In this document: positions 25,814 to 32,650 of the stretch, in pieces
Position numbering within the stretch: position 1 is the first letter of the stretch
How the letters are laid out: each line of letters opens with the position of its first letter
Assembly: GCA_024402455.1 (NCBI GenBank)
Contig: JAKSTS010000008.1
Coordinates: forward strand, 1-32,846
Source of the DNA: Treponemataceae bacterium
Lineage (GTDB): Bacteria; Spirochaetota; Spirochaetia; Treponematales; Treponemataceae
Direction of reading: 5' to 3'
DNA length: 32,846 nt
Position numbers and translations under genes: made by a program
Notes under the pieces: generated by a model
The model's input: the letters and a program-made list of their open reading frames with translations, nothing else
Database searches by the model: none
What the model was told of the DNA's origin: nothing

Positions 25814-25888
25814 CTAAAAAAGCAACACTCTTCTGGCTGCAACAAGGTTATTCCAGAAGTTTTTTAACTTCAGCAGGAACAGCCTCAT
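25814..25888 (-). other. Possible 24-codon leader ORF in the chvE 5' region
   Basis: A minus-strand ATG at 25888 opens a 24-codon frame ending in TAG at 25814-25816. The product would be hydrophobic and Leu/Phe-rich. AAGGAGG lies only about 1 nt upstream of the ATG, an unfavourably short spacing. The frame spans a hairpin (GAAGTT/AACTTC, 25856-25871). It may be a leader peptide or chance. Confidence 0.25.
25851..25879 (-). promoter_or_regulatory. Stem-loop in the chvE leader
   Basis: GAAGTT (25856-25861) pairs with AACTTC (25866-25871) around a TTTT loop. The stem extends through an asymmetric bulge to TTCC (25851-25854) with GGAA (25876-25879). It lies about 110 nt upstream of the chvE start and next to a strong AAGGAGG sequence. 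A role in translation or RNA stability is inference. Confidence 0.35.
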
Positions 25889-26102
25889 TCCTCCTTATAC
25901 ACAAAAAGCATTTAAATATTTGCATTTAACTTTCTGTGCTTTTCTCTTTAATGATATTATTAAACGAAATTGAAAATAAAGCTTGGGAATTTTTTGCGAA
26001 CTATTAGGATAATCTTTTTTTTCAACACTATTTTTTTAAGATATGAGGATTTTTTTGTGCTATATTTTGTGCTAATCGTGGTTTTGCATTAGCCTGAAAT
26101 TC

Positions 26103-26118
26103 GAGTTTTATAAAACTC
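26103..26118. repeat. 16-bp perfect palindrome
   Basis: GAGTTTTA followed directly by TAAAACTC. It has zero loop, so it is more likely a protein-binding site than an RNA hairpin. It lies between the LRR gene and chvE, about 360 nt upstream of the chvE start. Confidence 0.5.
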
Positions 26119-26139
26119 AAACAAACTTTATAATTCCTT

Positions 26140-26194
26140 TTTTAGGGGAAAACAGAACCTCTGCCTCGTAAGCGTGTTCTTTTCTCCCCTAAAA
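26140..26194. repeat. Imperfect 19-bp inverted repeat with CCCCT/AGGGG arms
   Basis: The left arm 26140-26158 (TTTTAGGGGA then AAACAGAAC) pairs with the right arm 26176-26194. Ten bases at the outer end are perfect and about 16-17 of 19 match overall; the loop is 17 nt. No T-run follows on either strand, so it is not a standard terminator for the LRR gene. It may be a dispersed intergenic repeat. Confidence 0.45.
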
Positions 26195-26302
26195 CCCCTC
26201 ATTTTTCCAGCACCGCCAAAGGGCGCGGCTCCCTTAGGAAACCTGTTTTACACAAATTTATGGCTCAGACTCCGTTTTGGCAGATTAATCTAACATTTCA
26301 AA

Positions 26303-29300
26303 TTATAGTTTTACATCACCATCCACACAATGTACTACCAAAGCAGGAGCGTTATTTTTCCAGTTATCGCCCTTTTCCATACTTAACCATTGTTCTTTTG
26401 TTCCATCGTACTTAATTTCAACAAGTGATTTGCAACCAGAAAACGCATAATCACCAATTTCTTTCACACTCGTTGGAATACTTACATATGAAAGGACCGA
26501 ATTGCCATAGAATGCATTTTCTCCAATCTTTTTTACGCCATCGGGAATAACGTATTCTGTTGCAGTATTCGGGTTTGTCGCATCTCCATCAATGCAATGC
26601 ACATCAACTTCTGAAGGAATTTTTGTAAATTTCAGCCACTGCCCACTTGAGATAGAGAACCATTGAGCACATGAACCTCCATAACTTATCTTCGAAAGAG
26701 CTGTACATCTGAAGAAAGCATTAACACTGATTTCTTTTACACTTTCAGGGATAGTTACCGATTTAAGAGACGTACACCCACTGAATGCAAACTTACAGAT
26801 TTCCTTAACGCCATCAGGAATAATTACAGACGTAAGGGATGTACAACCACAAAACGCTTCTTCACAGATTTCTTTAACACTACTAGGTATAGTTATAGAC
26901 TCAAGAGATTTATAGTCTTTGAACGCTTCATTTCCAATTTTTGTCACACCATCAGGAATAACATATTCTGTAACAGTATTTTGGACTACAACATCCACAT
27001 CGCAACAATGTACAGCAACTTCTTCTGATGGAATTATATTACTGCCCCCAAGAGAAATCCACTGAGCACTTGTTCCGCCATAGCTTATCTCCTTAAGTGC
27101 AGTACAACCTTCAAAAATCCAATCACCGATTTCTTTCACACTACTTGGTATGATTATATACTTAAGAGATTCACAATCCGCAAACGCACAATCTCCTATT
27201 TTTCTCACACTTTCAGGTATGTTTACAGTCTCAAGAGATGCACAGTCTCTAAACATATCATCTTCTATTTCCTTCACTCCATCAGGAATAGTATAATCCG
27301 TTACCATTCTCGGATTTATAGCATCACCATCAGAGCAATGGACTATTACATTTTCAGGTTCTATCCAGAAAGTATCCAAAACAAACCACTGTGTCTTTGT
27401 TCCTTTGTAGTTTATTTCAGCAAGCGCTTTGCAATCATCGAATGCATTCCAGTTAATCGTCTTTACACTTTTAGGAATGGTAAGTGATATAAGCGATGTA
27501 CAATTTTTAAATGCATTTTCTCCAATTTCCCTCACACCATCTGGAATAACAGCAACGGAAACGGTGCGATACCAAAATTTCAGTATTTCATCTTCAATAT
27601 CATATACAAGCAACTCAATTGAACCATCAGAACACTGCACGGCTTTTGCAGGAGCATGGGTATTCCACTCCGCTCCCTTTTCCACAGCGTTCCACTGCGC
27701 CTTTGTTCCGTCAAATTTGATTTCTGTAAGCGATATACAATCGAAGAAGACACCGCCTCCAATTTTCTTCACACTAAAGGGAATGTTTATGGACATAAGC
27801 GACGTACACCCAAAGAAGGCACGCAAACCTATTTCTGCCAGTCCATCGGATATGATCACTGACAAAAGTGACGTACAATCACAAAATAGTCCATATTCTA
27901 TTTCCATCATTCCTTTAGGAATAGTTATAGACTCAAGTGATTTACAATGAGAGAATGCACTGTTATGGATTTTTGTCACGCTGTTAGGAATAGTCACAGA
28001 CGTAAGAGATGTACATGAGCAGAATGCATATTTGCCAATTTCATTCAAACCATCAGGAATAGATACCGAAACAAGCGATGTGCAATTCTTAAACATATCA
28101 TCACTTATTTTCATCACTCCAGTTGGAATAGTTACAGATACAAGCGATGTACATCCACTGAATGCCTCACGACCTATAATCTTTACAGTATCAGGTATAA
28201 GCACAGATATAAGTGATTCGCAATTTGAAAATTCCCTCTCTGTGATTTCTGATATACCATCAGGAATCACATATTTTGTAACATTATTTGGAGATATGGC
28301 ATCTCCATCTCTACAATGTACAGTAACTTCTGCCGGAACAACCTTGTAGAACCCAAAAGGAATCCATCGGTCACTTCTTCCGCTATAATTTATTTCCTTA
28401 AGTGCTGTACAATTCTCAAATGCATTTTTTCCAATATTTTTTACACTTTCAGGTATAGTAACAGACACAAGAGATGAGCAGTCTCTAAACACTTCTGCTC
28501 CAATTTCAGTTATACCTTCGGGGATAATCACAGATACAAGTGACGTACACCCACCGAAAGCACATTTTTCAATTTTTTTCACAGTTTTAGGAATTGTTAC
28601 AGAAGAAAGAAACGAATTACCATAGAACGCATTCTCTCCAATTTTTTTCACGCCATAAGAAATATCATATTCTTTTGCAGTATTTAGGTTTACAGCATCT
28701 CCATCAGTACAATGTACTGAAATCTGACCAGAGTTTTCACTAAGCTCTTTAAACCATTGTTCACTTGCAAGAGAGAACCATTGAGCACATGTTCCTCCAT
28801 AAGTTATCTTCGTAAGAGCAGAACAATCGGAAAATGCATTTTGATTGATTTCTTTTACACTCTCAGGTATGGACACTGATACAAGTGACCAGTTGGCAAA
28901 GAACGTTTTTTCGCTGATTTTCCTCACACCACAAGGAATAATTATAGAGGCAAGAGAAACACACCCAGAGAACGCTTCTTTGCCGATTACATTAACACTA
29001 TTTGGTATGGTCACAGATGTAAGAGATCTACAACCAGAAAACGCACTATCGCCGATTTGCCTCACACTATCAAGGATAATCACGGATGCAAGAGAACTAC
29101 AAAAAGAAAATGCTTCTTTTCCAATTCTATCAACACTACTTGGTATGGTCACAGATATAAGAGACGTACAATCACAGAATGCACACATGCCGATTTTATT
29201 AACACTACTTGGTATGGCCACAGATGTAAGAGATTTACAACCACAGAATGCATATTCATCGATTTTCTTCACGCCATCAGGAATAACTATCTCCGTTGCG

Positions 29301-29362
29301 TTCGGATTACATTTCACTAATATATCATTTTCAATAGTAAGATATCCAGCTTCATTCGACAT
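26303..29362 (-). CDS. BspA/TpLRR-type leucine-rich-repeat protein, 30 repeats, no signal peptide
   Basis: 1019 residues made almost entirely of LRR_5 units of 23-24 residues, pattern IPxSVKxIGxxAFxxCxSLxSVT. I count 30 units in seven blocks (7, 4, 8, 2, 3, 4, 2). Each block is closed by a roughly 35-50-residue module of the form YxGTxxQW ... VHCxDGD. Such proteins form curved solenoids and, when exported, often mediate adhesion. The start is firm: GGAG precedes the ATG by about 7 nt. Yet the N-terminus MSNEAGYLTIENDIL is polar, with no signal peptide, lipobox or anchor, and the C-terminus ends on a closing module with no sorting motif. It may be intracellular or use an unusual export route. 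Blocks 1/2 and 6/7 share near-identical junctions, pointing to internal duplication. Confidence 0.92.
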   Translation of the reverse strand: MSNEAGYLTIENDILVKCNPNATEIVIPDGVKKIDEYAFCGCKSLTSVAIPSSVNKIGMCAFCDCTSLISVTIPSSVDRIGKEAFSFCSSLASVIILDSVRQIGDSAFSGCRSLTSVTIPNSVNVIGKEAFSGCVSLASIIIPCGVRKISEKTFFANWSLVSVSIPESVKEINQNAFSDCSALTKITYGGTCAQWFSLASEQWFKELSENSGQISVHCTDGDAVNLNTAKEYDISYGVKKIGENAFYGNSFLSSVTIPKTVKKIEKCAFGGCTSLVSVIIPEGITEIGAEVFRDCSSLVSVTIPESVKNIGKNAFENCTALKEINYSGRSDRWIPFGFYKVVPAEVTVHCRDGDAISPNNVTKYVIPDGISEITEREFSNCESLISVLIPDTVKIIGREAFSGCTSLVSVTIPTGVMKISDDMFKNCTSLVSVSIPDGLNEIGKYAFCSCTSLTSVTIPNSVTKIHNSAFSHCKSLESITIPKGMMEIEYGLFCDCTSLLSVIISDGLAEIGLRAFFGCTSLMSINIPFSVKKIGGGVFFDCISLTEIKFDGTKAQWNAVEKGAEWNTHAPAKAVQCSDGSIELLVYDIEDEILKFWYRTVSVAVIPDGVREIGENAFKNCTSLISLTIPKSVKTINWNAFDDCKALAEINYKGTKTQWFVLDTFWIEPENVIVHCSDGDAINPRMVTDYTIPDGVKEIEDDMFRDCASLETVNIPESVRKIGDCAFADCESLKYIIIPSSVKEIGDWIFEGCTALKEISYGGTSAQWISLGGSNIIPSEEVAVHCCDVDVVVQNTVTEYVIPDGVTKIGNEAFKDYKSLESITIPSSVKEICEEAFCGCTSLTSVIIPDGVKEICKFAFSGCTSLKSVTIPESVKEISVNAFFRCTALSKISYGGSCAQWFSISSGQWLKFTKIPSEVDVHCIDGDATNPNTATEYVIPDGVKKIGENAFYGNSVLSYVSIPTSVKEIGDYAFSGCKSLVEIKYDGTKEQWLSMEKGDNWKNNAPALVVHCVDGDVKL

Positions 29363-29440
29363 AATCTGCTCCTTTTAGAATCAACAAATCTTATTCTGGT
29401 GACAATAATATTTATTTCTTCCTATTTCTTCTTTGATATT

Positions 29441-29872
29441 TTACTCGCCGACTATGGTAAGTGTTGAGCCGTTTGGGGTTTTGGTTACTTCTATGCGGTG
29501 GTGGATTCTGGTTCTTAGTTCACCGACGTGAGAGATTATGCCTATCATGCGGTTTTCGCGGATTTCGTCCAGCACAGGAAGCGCCTTTTCAAGCGTGGTG
29601 TCGTCTAGCGAGCCGAAGCCTTCGTCTATAAAGAGCGAATCAAGCTGAACGCCACCGCTTCTGCTCTGCACCACGTCTGTAAGCGCAAGCGCAAGGCTTA
29701 TCGAAACAAAGAAGGTCTCGCCGCCGGAAAGCGTGTCGCACGGGCGTTTTTTGCCTGTGTTCGCGTCAAAGATTTCAAGGTCTAGCCCGGCGTAATGCTG
29801 ATGGCCCGAGATTTTTGCTTCGCAAAAATTCGCCAAAATTATACACCAATTCTTAAAATTTTTACACAGCAA
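29441..29872 (-). pseudogene. sbcC: 3'-terminal remnant of sbcC (exonuclease SbcCD ATPase)
   Basis: Only the last 120 or so residues of an SbcC-like protein remain: AGLDLEIFDANTGKKRP, ABC signature LSGGETFFVSISLALAL, Walker B DSLFIDEGFGSLD, IGIISHVGELRTRI and the closing EVTKTPNGSTL. SbcC is normally about 1000 residues, so Walker A, the coiled coils and the zinc hook are gone. Homology stops near 29811-29829, where a perfect palindrome (ATTTTTGC TTC GCAAAAAT) lies at the break; about 20 upstream residues look non-native. The fragment is visibly richer in G+C than its neighbours. No sbcD is present. It is almost certainly non-functional, left by deletion or carried in by transfer. Confidence 0.75.
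29811..29829. repeat. Palindrome at the sbcC remnant boundary
   Basis: ATTTTTGC (29811-29818) and GCAAAAAT (29822-29829) are perfect arms around TTC. The SbcC similarity ends here. A sister form, TTTTGC AAA GCAAAA, occurs at 30091-30105. Confidence 0.6.
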
Positions 29873-29934
29873 AAACTGATAAAACCTTAATCAACATGAC
29901 AAGCCTGCGTACCATGGAAGGCGCACTAATCAGA

Positions 29935-29958
29935 GAAGTTTTGTGAAAACAAAACTTC
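29935..29958. repeat. Perfect 9-bp hairpin
   Basis: GAAGTTTTG (29935-29943), loop TGAAAA, CAAAACTTC (29950-29958). It is separated by only 3 nt from the next hairpin. Confidence 0.6.
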
Positions 29959-29961
29959 AGG

Positions 29962-29990
29962 TTACGAAATTACACGAAGTAATTTCGTAA
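29962..29990. repeat. Perfect 12-bp hairpin
   Basis: TTACGAAATTAC (29962-29973), loop ACGAA, GTAATTTCGTAA (29979-29990). Confidence 0.65.
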
Positions 29991-30090
29991 TACGCAAACT
30001 GGTTTAGGCTGGTACAAGAGGCGGCGTGTTTTCGGCCTCGCATTGGGGTTGGTTCTACAGATTAGAGTGCAGCACGCGAAACGCTGTAGT

Positions 30091-30105
30091 TTTTGCAAAG
30101 CAAAA
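30091..30105. repeat. Short hairpin TTTTGC/GCAAAA
   Basis: TTTTGC (30091-30096), loop AAA, GCAAAA (30100-30105). It repeats the arms of the palindrome at 29811-29829 with a different loop. Confidence 0.5.
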
Positions 30106-30154
30106 GCTGCAAGGAACTTTTCTAATGTAGATTGTTTTGCCATGGATTAAACCT

Positions 30155-30196
30155 GTTTATTCAAGCAAGCACATGCAAGTGCTTGCTTGAATAAAC
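30155..30196 (-). repeat. 18-bp perfect hairpin directly after the P-II gene stop
   Basis: GTTTATTCAAGCAAGCAC (30155-30172) pairs perfectly with 30179-30196 around a 6-nt loop. It begins 1 nt beyond the minus-strand P-II gene stop. There is no T-run, but the position suggests transcript end formation or mRNA protection for the DUF1538/P-II operon. Each arm also contains the direct repeat CAAGCAAGC. Confidence 0.7.
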
Positions 30197-30197
30197 T

Positions 30198-30842
30198 TTA
30201 TTTCTGATTTGTACCAAGCGGAGCAAAATCATTTACATCAATGCAATATGTAATGCCGCTTCCTTTTGACTGAAGGCATGGCAAATTCTTGATTGCATCA
30301 AGAATGTCTTTTTCTTTTGATTTTTCTGCCAGAATAAGAAGCATTTCTTTTTCCGGAACAATTGTAATTCCAAAGAATTTTACATCTTCTTCTTTGCCTG
30401 TGCCACGAGCATTAATAATTGTTCCGCCGCCGGCACCAGCTTTGCGGGCAGCAGCCATTGCATCATCAGCAAAACCAGCATTTACAATAACACTTATTAA
30501 AGTATGTGTAGCATTTGTCATAAAAGAACCTTCCTTCTGAACATTTTCGCTTGAATTTTTAAGAAATTTTTCTACATCAACAGTAAATACAATGCCAAAA
30601 CCACGTTTTTCTTTTTGAGCTTCAAGCAACACTGCATTCCGAACATCCTGATACAAGTCATTATCAAGAAGCGTATAAATCAAATCTTTTTGAGTATCTC
30701 CTAAACCGAGAATTTCAAGAATCTGATTTTTTGCCGTGCCACGTCCCATAACGACAGTTCCACCAGCAGCACCAGCTTTGCGGGCAGCAAGTGTTATATG
30801 TTCACTTCTATTATGAGGAACAATACAAATCAGCAGTTTCAT
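30198..30842 (-). CDS. Tandem P-II-like regulatory protein (two domains)
   Basis: 214 residues formed by two P-II-like domains. Domain 1 (about 1-95) has AARKAGAAGGT (19-29) then VVMGRGT; domain 2 (about 112-208) has AARKAGAGGGT (131-141) then IINARGT. The two copies align along their length and share near-identical DNA over this motif, so they arose by duplication. P-II proteins are trimers that bind ATP/ADP and often 2-oxoglutarate and control transporters or enzymes; a fused pair would alter that geometry. The long T-loop with its uridylylated Tyr is not evident, so control by GlnD is unlikely. The start overlaps the DUF1538 stop by 4 nt (ATGA), with AGGTGG upstream. This indicates translational coupling and a role in controlling that membrane protein. 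Confidence 0.85.
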   Translation of the reverse strand: MKLLICIVPHNRSEHITLAARKAGAAGGTVVMGRGTAKNQILEILGLGDTQKDLIYTLLDNDLYQDVRNAVLLEAQKEKRGFGIVFTVDVEKFLKNSSENVQKEGSFMTNATHTLISVIVNAGFADDAMAAARKAGAGGGTIINARGTGKEEDVKFFGITIVPEKEMLLILAEKSKEKDILDAIKNLPCLQSKGSGITYCIDVNDFAPLGTNQK

Positions 30843-32377
30843 TGTGCACCACCTTTTTCTGCACTTTCAGCTTTTTTTGCTTTGCAAGCATAAAGAATGC
30901 CCAGAATCTGAATAGTAATTAACGGAGCCATTGCAACAAGAGCAATTACACCAAAGGCATCAATCAAAGGATCTCCGCCTGTTGCATTAGAAATACCTAA
31001 AGCAAACGAAAGAATAAAAGTTGTCGTCATCGGTCCAGAAGCAACTCCGCCTGAGTCAAAAGCAATTGCCGTAAAAAGACGAGGACAGAAGAAAGGCAAA
31101 ATAAGGGCAAGTGCATAGCCTGGCAGAAGAACATACCACAAGCTGAATCTTGCAAAAACACGGAAAACACTGAGTCCGACAGAAATTGAAACACCTAAAG
31201 AAAGCGCTACCAAAAGCACTCCCCGTTTTATTGTTCCGCCTGAAATTTCTTCAACCTGTTTGGTTAAAACCCAGACCGCCGGTTCAGCACAGACAACAAC
31301 AGAACCAAGCAGTACGCCAATTAAGATAAGAATATAACGGTAATCTGTTAAAGCAATCGTGTTGCCGATAATCTGCCCCGCCGGCATAAAACCGCCGTTT
31401 ACACCAAGCATAAAAAGCACAAGACCGATAAATGCATATATCAAACCGACAGACATACGCATAATTGCATGCGGCGGCAGATGAAGCAGAGTAAACTGAA
31501 AAACCAGAAACATTACTAAAAGAGGAATCAAAGCTTTTGCAACTTCAACAAGTGTTTCCGGCAAAAGATGAGCAAACTGTTTCATGCCGACAATTTCAGT
31601 TTCTTCAGCTTGAACAGATGTATTTTCTTCAACTTCAACAATCTGATTTTCTGCTGAAACAGGAATATTCTGTGCTTTTACAGAAGATGTTCCCATTATT
31701 ACGCCTAAAATGAGAACTGCAAGAATAGGACCAATTGAAGCCATGCCGGTCATGCCGAAACTTGCATCGTTGCCATTTTGACCGTTGCCACGGCTTTGAA
31801 CAGCCGCAACACCCATGCCGAGCGCAAGAATAAAAGGCACCGTCATTGGTCCTGTTGTTGCACCGCCTGAATCAAAAGCGATTGCAAGATATTTTTCTGG
31901 TGCAAGAAACGCAGCAACAAAAACAATAACATAAAAACCAACAAACAGATAATGCAGCGGAATATGCAGAACGGTGCGCAGAAGCCCAAGCATGGTAAAA
32001 AAACCAATTCCAGCCGCAATCATTACAAGAAGCACTGTTGAATTGATATTTTTATCAACAGAACAAACCTGTTTTGCAAAAACCTGCACATCTGGTTCAG
32101 CAATCGTAATTAAAAAACCAATTAAAAAAGCAGAACTCAAAAGCAGCGGCAGATTTCGTTTGCTTGTCAGCGCAGCACCGGCTTTTTCGCCAATCGGCAG
32201 AATTCCAATGTCTGCACCAAGCAGAAACAAAGCAAGACCAACAATTGCAAGCAAAGCTCCAAAAATAAACTGAACGGTCATTGCTCCGCCCATAGGTGCT
32301 GCAGTCCAGTTTAAAATTAAAACTATGACAGCAATAGGCAAAATTGAAACAGCTGTTTCTTTTAATTTGTTAAGCAA
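30839..32377 (-). CDS. Tandem DUF1538 membrane protein, probable cation/proton antiporter
   Basis: 512 residues with two homologous DUF1538 halves joined by an acidic linker (about 235-265). Each half has the same landmarks: GLALFLLGADIGILPIGE / GLVLFMLGVNGGFMPAGQ, AEPDVQVFAKQV (93-104) / AEPAVWVLTKQV (364-375), and AFDSGGATTGPMT (167-179) / AFDSGGVASGPMT (439-451). About 12 or more hydrophobic segments place it in the inner membrane. As I recall, paired DUF1538 proteins UmpA/UmpB of Halomonas act together as a Na+(Li+,K+)/H+ antiporter; here both halves are in one chain. The start is TTG at 32377, chosen because GGAG (32383-32386) lies 5 nt upstream; the ATG at 32383 is out of frame and stops quickly. 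It is followed by the overlapping tandem P-II gene. Confidence 0.85.
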   Translation of the reverse strand: MLNKLKETAVSILPIAVIVLILNWTAAPMGGAMTVQFIFGALLAIVGLALFLLGADIGILPIGEKAGAALTSKRNLPLLLSSAFLIGFLITIAEPDVQVFAKQVCSVDKNINSTVLLVMIAAGIGFFTMLGLLRTVLHIPLHYLFVGFYVIVFVAAFLAPEKYLAIAFDSGGATTGPMTVPFILALGMGVAAVQSRGNGQNGNDASFGMTGMASIGPILAVLILGVIMGTSSVKAQNIPVSAENQIVEVEENTSVQAEETEIVGMKQFAHLLPETLVEVAKALIPLLVMFLVFQFTLLHLPPHAIMRMSVGLIYAFIGLVLFMLGVNGGFMPAGQIIGNTIALTDYRYILILIGVLLGSVVVCAEPAVWVLTKQVEEISGGTIKRGVLLVALSLGVSISVGLSVFRVFARFSLWYVLLPGYALALILPFFCPRLFTAIAFDSGGVASGPMTTTFILSFALGISNATGGDPLIDAFGVIALVAMAPLITIQILGILYACKAKKAESAEKGGAQ

Positions 32378-32484
32378 GTCATCTCCAGAAAATTAAAAAT
32401 TAATTCAGATTTTTAGAATCTCTTATTAATTTATACATATAAAATATTATTTTATCTATATAAAAATTAGGATTTAAGGAAAAA

Positions 32485-32505
32485 TTAAGATTATACATAT
32501 CTTAA
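32485..32505. promoter_or_regulatory. Inverted repeat upstream of the DUF1538 operon (candidate operator)
   Basis: TTAAGAT (32485-32491), spacer TATACAT, ATCTTAA (32499-32505). It sits about 110 nt upstream of the DUF1538 start in the AT-rich region shared with divergent hisS. Regulator unknown. Confidence 0.35.
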
Positions 32506-32602
32506 AGCTTTTGGACTTGTTGTCTTTACCCTGCTGAAGTTTTCACTAAAAAAACACACGGCTTTTCAATTCTAATGTAAACTCAAGGTTTATTGTCTAA
32601 TA

Positions 32603-32632
32603 TTGAAATTTTCACTATTATTATTCTATAAA
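32603..32632 (+). promoter_or_regulatory. Sigma-70-type promoter for hisS
   Basis: TTGAAA (32603-32608), 18-nt spacer, TATAAA (32627-32632). The predicted start near 32639 leaves a short leader containing AGAGG (32639-32643) before the ATG at 32651. Confidence 0.6.
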
Positions 32633-32650
32633 ATTCATAGAGGTTTATAA

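Larger units (their letters stand above)
25744..26302. other. Long intergenic region upstream of chvE
   Basis: This 559-nt gap lies between the LRR gene stop and the chvE start, both on the minus strand. It contains the leader hairpin and small frame near 25814-25888, an AT-rich stretch where the chvE promoter must lie (no convincing -35/-10 pair found), a 16-bp perfect palindrome (26103-26118) and a long imperfect inverted repeat (26140-26194). A GC-rich patch at about 26208-26250 follows. No coding sequence of protein-like composition was seen. Confidence 0.5.
29873..30197. other. Palindrome-rich gene-free region
   Basis: This 325-nt stretch has no credible gene but carries four perfect hairpins: 29935-29958 (9-bp arms), 29962-29990 (12-bp arms), 30091-30105 (6-bp arms) and 30155-30196 (18-bp arms). 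Between them the sequence is less AT-rich and looks like scraps of former coding DNA or a composite repeat (for example GAGGCGGCGTGTTTTCGGC near 30018). Confidence 0.55.

Noticed and set aside
24661..25845. Longer chvE start at 25845
   Set aside because: It would place 34 unrelated residues before a perfect signal peptide; GGAAGGAGA marks the ATG at 25743.
26303..29362. CRISPR-like periodic repeats
   Set aside because: The roughly 69-nt periodicity is in-frame LRR coding sequence with divergent units, not identical repeats with unique spacers.
28845..29378. 177-codon plus-strand frame (and similar ones at 27429-27950 and 28032-28349) opposite the LRR gene
   Set aside because: Repeated IPxSVxxIG codons read backwards give periodic open antisense frames. 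They mirror the LRR repeat and lack ribosome binding sites.
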